64,000 bases of DNA, from contig KV424067.1 in assembly GCA_001632435.1 (NCBI GenBank), positions 3,546 through 67,545 of the forward strand. The letters run 5' to 3'. How positions within the stretch are numbered: position 1 is the first letter of the stretch; each line of letters starts with the position of its first letter. Of this stretch, positions 58,427 to 64,000 are shown in pieces. Made by a program: the position numbers and the translations under genes. The DNA is from Calocera cornea HHB12733. Taxonomy: Eukaryota > Basidiomycota > Dacrymycetes > Dacrymycetales > Dacrymycetaceae. The notes below the pieces were generated by a model. It saw only the letters and a program-made list of their open reading frames with translations, was not told the origin of the DNA and did not search any database.

Positions 58427-59201
58427 TCACCAACGCCCGGAGTCGCGTACACATGCGTTGCCCAACTCGCTCCACCCTCTCCTACAACTGGCGACGACGC
58501 AGACACCGCTCACGCATTCGACGGTATCTGCGCCCTCCACCTCGCCACAGTCGACCCCACACGCGCCACAGTTGCCGAAATCTCCAGTAACGTCGATGCA
58601 TTCTGCTCGCCCATTGCTTACACACAGGTTGTCGGTCTCCCTGCGGCAGCTCCTCGGTCCCACGGCGAAATGTCCCCGTGCTCGGCGCCGTTGGCTGCCG
58701 GAGGCGCTGAGGCCACATGTGCCGCCATTACAGGTATACGCTGGTATTGAAAATCAGATTTGAAGAGCGATGAGAGGTGGAAGGGGTTACTTGGGGTGTC
58801 ACATGCTATGGTGAACTGTCCGTGGGAGAAGGGATCCGTTGTCGAGCACGAAGCCCCCAAGCCGCCGCAAATGCCATCGGAACCGCAATAGTCTGCAGCA
58901 CCGCATAGTCTGATCAGTCAACCAGCCATGTAATAGTCACGAAACATACTGTAGCACTGACTATCTGAGGAGCAAGTGGCCCCGTCATCTCCACAGAAGC
59001 CGTTCGGTGCACAATTGCCGCTAAACCCCGCTAAACAGATAATTGCATGTCAGTAGAGGACCTTCAGCGAGAACCCAGGCGACACATACAGCTGCACGCG
59101 CCAGTTCCCGTGCAGGAGCCACCAGGGTTGTTCTGCAATGCAGATACCTGGACGAGGCAGAAGGTGAGCAGCGAGATGGTGGTGAAGAGCCGGAGCTGCA
59201 T
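58427..59201 (-). CDS. Secreted CPL1-like cysteine-rich protein K
   Basis: Four exons with phase-1 introns, separated by 12 kb of housekeeping genes from the main cluster. Signal peptide MQLRLFTTISLLTFCLVQVSA; SCTGTGAC; exon 2 NCAPNGFCGDDGATC; exon 3 CGSDGICGGLGASC; exon 4 AYTCNGGTCGLSASG-like, with the tribasic SQRRRARG site and the domain (CRRETDNLCVSNGRAECIDV, DFGNCGACGVDCGEVEGADT, VASCRRGWSELGNACVRD). Belongs to the A/B/D/F/G subgroup. All expected cysteines are present. Confidence 0.88.
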
Positions 59202-60496
59202 CTTGTACGAAGTGGGTAGAGGATATTTCAAACCTGCACAGAATCAGTGCTCTTTAAGCGTTTTCAGCCAGAGCACCAATCAAAACATAAACATTGATCG
59301 CCGTGCGGTTCGACCACGTCCAGCAGGATACGCATCAGAGGAGTGCCCCCATTAGTGGTCAGGGGAGGATCAACTCTCTTGCTTGTTTTCAGAGTTCGGT
59401 CCATCGTCCTTCAGCACGGCCGTGGGTAGGCCAGGTATGCGAGCAGCAGCACTGTAGAGGATCTCATGCCTGAGAAAGGACCGACTGCGGGACGAGGTGC
59501 CGCACCGATGTCAACATCGAGCATAGGAGGGTTGGGCACTTGGTTGGTAGAGAGAGTGGAGCAGGATCCGAGACGATCCGGATGCAAGTCAAGCGGCCAG
59601 AGGTGCCATTAGGAAAGCTGACGAGGCCACGGACACCAGGATTGACCATCGCGACCGTCGCGTCCTCATCGAGCGTCGGGCATCCATAGGCACAACCCGC
59701 GTGATGGTCGACTCGCTCGATGCGTGTGGCGATGCTTCTTGATCGCGGTGCAAATAAGCCTGCTTGTCACGTGCGTTAGTGGCTATACTCGCACCCGGAG
59801 TCTAGGCTCTCCCCTTTCCTTTCCTTCTCCGCAACCCACCTCCAGCTACCCCGGCCGATGCCAGCGTAAACTCAGCCTGAGCTAGATCAGTCATGAATTT
59901 GAAAAACAACGCTCATACATGAGATATCATTGACGCTATGTCCACAGCTCAGGCAGTCTTGTACAGCGAATGCTCTCTGCTCGCAACTGGTAACGCATCT
60001 GCACGGAGGAAAGGACGCAATACACGCGTTCTTCTTTGCATTGACGACCGAGTCGAGATGGCGGTAAGACTATTCTGATGCATTCTTCTGAAGGCTGTTA
60101 GTTTTATATATGTACTTGCAGGAGGAGTTGGACGCGCGTCAGCAACCCGTGTGTGCGAAACCTCTGGGAAAGGTAGCACTGGATAGTCGCTTCACATTCA
60201 TGCTGTTCGTGTGAGGATAACTCAGTGACTTCTGGATCTCCTTTAATTGTGGGAGTGCGGCACAGCGCGAGAATGATGGACCGAGCGGAAGGACAGACGA
60301 AAGGTGGTGCATGTGAACCCTTTGCGTGATCTCCATCTGGACCGGACGACGCGACGCACCGCATAGAAGCGAGGGATCTCTTCTATTCGTACACTTGCCC
60401 GCTTGCACCCACATGCGCTATTGGACTACTTCTACGCTTTAATACTTTGCTGTAACACACATTCCTTTCACTGCTTGCTCACCTGCAACCACCAGC
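59202..60496. other. Intergenic between gene K and GH79
   Basis: About 1.3 kb, divergent arrangement: upstream sequence of gene K (-) and of the GH79 gene (+). No gene supported. Confidence 0.5.
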
Positions 60497-62390
60497 ATGC
60501 TCTGTCTCCTCCTCCTTGCCGCACCCGCCCTCGGCGCAGGCACAACGCTCCCAATTCCCACCAGCCCACCGCCCAACCTCAGTGCTTACGTCTCCCCCTC
60601 CTTCGCATCATTTTCCATCGAGTTCGCATTCTTCCCCACCTTCTTCGGCAACACCTCGGCCCCGAATCAGCTCAGCTTGGACCTCGTACAGAGGATCACG
60701 GAGCGCGCGGGCGCACCGCCCAGTTTCAGGCCCGGAGGGATCACAGTGGATAGCAGTATATACGACTCGAGCGTAGCGGGCTTGGATTTGGACGAGAGCT
60801 CGGTGTGCCCCTCCCATATCTCTTCCCATGCACTCCACTGACAGAGGTACAGACAGGCGGTATCTACCGCACCACCTACGGGCCGGGGTACCTCGAGTCC
60901 CTCGCGCTGCTCGACAACCGCACCCAGTTCGTGTTCGACCTCAACTTCGGCAACAACTCGCTCGACATCGCCCTCGCAGAGGCACAGGCGGCGTTCCAGA
61001 CCGTTCCATCAGGGCAGCTGTGGGCGTTTGAGTGTGCGTCATCTCCGCTTGTCTCGCGATTGAGAGGTCGGGCTGACGTCGGTCGTGTGTAGTGGGGAAC
61101 GAACCGGACCAGTATAACTCGGAGCAGAGGGATACGAGCACGTGGGACGCGGCTACCTACACCTCCGAATGGGTCGTACGTCTCCTCCTCTCTGTGTCAC
61201 TCGGTACGCACTAATCCCCCCGCAGAACTGGACCTCGAGCATCCAATCCTCCCTCGGGATCGACGCGCCTCGCTTCGTCGCCTTAGGCGCAGCGGAGGAC
61301 CCAACATCCACCGCGCTAATTACGACCGTTGACGTCGTCGCGGACGGCATCGCCCAGGGAGGTACCGTCAAAGCCTTCTCCCAGCATATGTACCAGTACT
61401 CGACCTGCGACCCGGTGCGCAACGCCCTCGCGACGCTGCCGAACCTCATCAACCACGCGAACATCACCGCGTATGTGGACGAGTGGAAGCCGCAGATCGC
61501 TGCTGCGCAGAGTGTGGGCGTGCCGTTCATCGTGGGCGAGTTCAATAGCGTCAGCTGCTCTGGAAAAACCGGGGTGACAGACACATTTGGGCAGGGTGCG
61601 CGCCATTCCGTTCCCTCTTGCCTGACTGGATGCTGATTGGTCATTGGGATTTCGTGCAACAGCCCTCTGGATCGCGGACACGATGCTGTACGGGGCGTCA
61701 GTCAACATCAGCAAGATGTTCCTCCACCAGGGCGCCGTTCTCGTCTTCCAGTCCAACCTGCAGGCCAACACTCCCGGCTTCTCGCACTATGACACTTGGT
61801 TCCCCGTCACTTCAGGCACCACCTCCCCGGGCGCCTCGCCCTCCTTCGTTGCGTACCTCCTTCTGGCTGAGGCGATCGGCGCGTCGAACAAGACCCGTAT
61901 CGCGCCTGTTACGGCACCCGGTGACCTGGGGAGCACGCTGGGCGCATACGCGATCTGGGACGACGCGGTCAACGCGACCGCGCCCAGCAGGCTCGTCCTC
62001 CTCAACATGGACATCTTCAACATCACCTCCCCGTCCCCGCGCCCAGCCGTCACTATCGACCTCTCTCCCCTCGTCGGCCAGGGTAGCGTCACGCTCAAGC
62101 GCATGACCGCCCCAGGGCTGGACGAGAACGACCCGACGGCGGTGACCTGGTCCGGACAGCAGTTCTACAATGGAACCGCCGTCGGGCAGGAGAGCGTCGA
62201 GACGGCCGCAGCAGCAAATGTGACTGTCCAGGCGAGCGAGGGAGTGCTCGTCTTCTTGCAGGGAGCCGCGTCGGGTGCAGGGAATGGGACGAGCACGGGC
62301 TCAACGGGCGGGAGTGGGAGTGGCGGGAGTGGAGGGCAGACGTCCGGTGCGAGCAGGAGGGCGAGCATCTTTGGCTGGTGGAGGGTGTAA
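60497..62390 (+). CDS. GH79-type beta-glucuronidase, secreted
   Basis: Five exons. Signal peptide MLCLLLLAAPALGAG. The (beta/alpha)8 part starts VSPSFASFSIEFAFF and contains FRPGGITVDSSIY, FDLNFGNNSLD, the acid/base motif LGNEPDQYN and the nucleophile region VPFIVGEFNSVSC, as in fungal glycoside hydrolase family 79 (beta-glucuronidases, 4-O-methyl-glucuronidases). The C-terminal beta-sandwich (GH79C) follows: LGAYAIWDDAVNATAP, LLNMDIFNITS, VTWSGQQFYNGTAVG. It ends in a Gly/Ser-rich tail and IFGWWRV. Introns were placed by frame and motif continuity. Intact, and the evident source of the fragments at 31.5 and 37 kb. It probably acts on glucuronic-acid-bearing wall or plant polysaccharides. Confidence 0.9.
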
Positions 62391-63149
62391 GGTGTAAGAT
62401 TGGTGCAGGTGTACACATGCTGTAACATGTTAATGGTACACTGACGCCGCTCATGCAACTTCCCTGATTGTGGCCAGGTTGTTACAATTTGGAGAACGCC
62501 ACAAAGATACCTTGGCTGGGGAACGTATCTCATGTGCCGCGGAGCGACTGCCTCCCCGCATGATCTCCCGTTGTGTGTAGTGGGAGTATAAGCAGAGTCC
62601 GGGTAGGGAACGTCCAGTGTTCATGTAGGTGAGCGAGGCCGCACGGACAGCCCATGTATTTGCGGGCAGTGCCTCAGCCTAGCATTACGAGCTGAGCTCC
62701 CTTTCAAACTTGGGACATGGTTGATCGGCTGAGACGAGTGGAGCCGAGATCGGTGCTGACTCGAAGACGCATCTTTTGACTGTCCTACAAGATACGTCGC
62801 AGGATGCTAAAGACAGTCGGCATCCAACAACAAGAGATGCGGAGACTGATTAATCGAACGCTTCGCTACTATTTAGAGGGTACGGCAAGACAACGAGTAT
62901 GATTATCCGAAAAGATTATGTACTCGAGGGCAAGATATAAGGGATTCGAAACATGTCTGCAATGAAAAGTGTCCATAGAAGAAATATCTAAGCTATGATA
63001 CGAAGAGTCTTCGAACTAGAAGCCTAACAGGAAAGAGTGTCGATATTGAATGAGTGTTAGGGGACCGTGTTATTGGAGCCTGAAGGTAAACGAAATTGTC
63101 CGATGCTCTGGCCACGGCGGGTCTCGTAGCAGCATTATATACACCAGGT
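62391..63149. other. Intergenic, GH79 3' flank
   Basis: The first 150 bp (to 62,537) are duplicated at 36,840-36,980 in inverted orientation and in part at 31,700-31,760. No further gene is seen. Confidence 0.6.
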
Positions 63150-63781
63150 GATTTTCTGTCTCGTATGCTAAGTGCGCCGTTCGAAGGTTGTCCACAATGC
63201 ACATGACAACAAGACGATCACGTATCCAAGGGAGCAATAGTTTTTACCGTATCTCGCGGTAATGCTCGCTTCCAGGTCCCTCGGACCCGCTAGGCTGATA
63301 CTGAAGACGTAAGTTCGAGGTAATCTGAGAGAACAGGGATTCCAGGATTGTGTGTGCCACACGACAGGAAAAGGGAGATTTTCACATCTAGCACGGTCAC
63401 CGTAGGATAGGGTGGCAACGTTGCGAACTAAATCAGTTTGACCATTTCGGAATGTTCAAAACAGGTAATTGTCTTTCTCACTACAATGGGACGGGTGTTT
63501 GGCTACTTTGGGCGCGAGGATGAAATGAGGTCATTTTGCATGCTCCAGGTTCTCGTGGAGTCGTCCCGACCTGTCTTCTCAGCACATTTTCTCCCGCTTC
63601 GTTGGCAAGGTTCTTTCCGCAAGGCCAAATCTGACCTTCCACCCGACCCTGAGCCGAATGATCGGAAAAACACCACCGGAATGTACTGAAGCCGGACAGG
63701 GACTTGTTGCAATGTGGAGATACATCCAACGTCTAACGACACGGACGCGCCGTCTCTCGTTGATACGTAAGCAATTTCGGC
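63150..63781 (-). repeat. Inverted segmental duplication, right copy
   Basis: Minus-strand sequence that matches 33,240-33,880 (see that entry). It lies directly downstream of the partial CPL1-like gene L. Confidence 0.85.
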
Positions 63782-64000
63782 CTAGCCCCTCAAGCACTCG
63801 TTCCCAATCTGCGTCCACCCCATCCTGCATTGGGCGACCATGCAAATACCTTCAACGCACTCCACCGTATCAGCTCCCTCCGTCTCTCCACAGTCGAATC
63901 CACAATCGCCGCAGTTCCCAAAGTCGCTGGTAACATCGATGCACTCTGCTCGGCCGTTGCTGACACAAAGCTTGTCGGACTGCCTGCGACAATCTGTCGG
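63782..64000 (-). CDS. Secreted CPL1-like protein L, partial (right edge)
   Basis: Only the last 72 codons and the stop are inside the window: PTDCRRQSDKLCVSNGRAEC, DFGNCGDCGFDCGETEGADT, VECVEGICMVAQCRMGW, NECLRG. It differs from gene A at only a few positions, far closer than the other paralogues, indicating a recent copy or gene conversion over 35 kb in inverted orientation. The 5' part is outside the window, so intactness is unknown. Confidence 0.85.
   Translation of the reverse strand, partial: PTDCRRQSDKLCVSNGRAECIDVTSDFGNCGDCGFDCGETEGADTVECVEGICMVAQCRMGWTQIGNECLRG

Overview
The window looks like nuclear DNA of a basidiomycete yeast or filamentous fungus, most plausibly a tremellomycete close to Trichosporon or Cryptococcus. 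This rests on protein-coding genes split by many 45-60 nt GT...AG introns (donors mostly GTRNGT), moderately high GC, and gene content: a fungal acetate kinase, a lamA/lamB lactam-utilisation pair, REV3, cytosolic ribosomal proteins eS24 and eL15, complex I NDUFS6, and many secreted proteins with a CPL1/priA-type cysteine domain. The order assignment is inference; no marker gene was compared. All exon structures were read by eye from splice consensus, frame continuity and family motifs.

Layout. 1-25 kb is a mostly single-copy metabolic and housekeeping block: a small unknown gene at the left edge, acetate kinase (-), a dysferlin-domain protein (-) divergent from NDUFS6 (+), a urea-carboxylase-like LamA (+) convergent with LamB/YcsF (-), an unrecognised small gene (+), a UPF0132/DUF4870-like membrane protein (-) divergent from eS24 (+), REV3 (+), an AGTRAP-like membrane protein (-) and a zinc-ribbon Nudix NADH pyrophosphatase (-). 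26-46 kb is an accessory region dominated by a family of secreted cysteine-rich proteins on both strands, mixed with pseudogenes, GH79 fragments, duplicated promoter pieces and one SFK1-like membrane protein. 46.7-57.4 kb is again housekeeping: dienelactone hydrolase (-) divergent from eL15 (+), an RtcB-family RNA ligase (-) and a large Ime2/MAK-like kinase (+). 58.4-64 kb returns to the accessory type: another CPL1-like gene, the intact GH79 glycosidase that is the likely parent of the fragments at 31.5 and 37 kb, and an inverted copy of the 33 kb region ending in a CPL1-like gene that runs off the right edge.

Biology. The most notable content is the CPL1/priA-like family: nine complete genes, one partial, three pseudogenes and two relics. 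Members share a signal peptide, two small cysteine modules carried on symmetric phase-1 exons, a basic cleavage-like site (RRR, KR or RKR), and a C-terminal CPL1 domain. It appears to evolve by tandem and inverted duplication, point inactivation and module loss. Duplication also produced an open chimeric reading frame at 37.4 kb: the GH79 C-terminal domain with a new hydrophobic start, lying downstream of a copy of a CPL1-like promoter. Other points worth checking are a 6-nt microexon in NDUFS6, a 21-nt microexon plus a GC-AG intron in lamB, the lamA-lamB gene pair, and an RtcB that resembles the bacterial RtcB2 subgroup, unexpected in a fungus.
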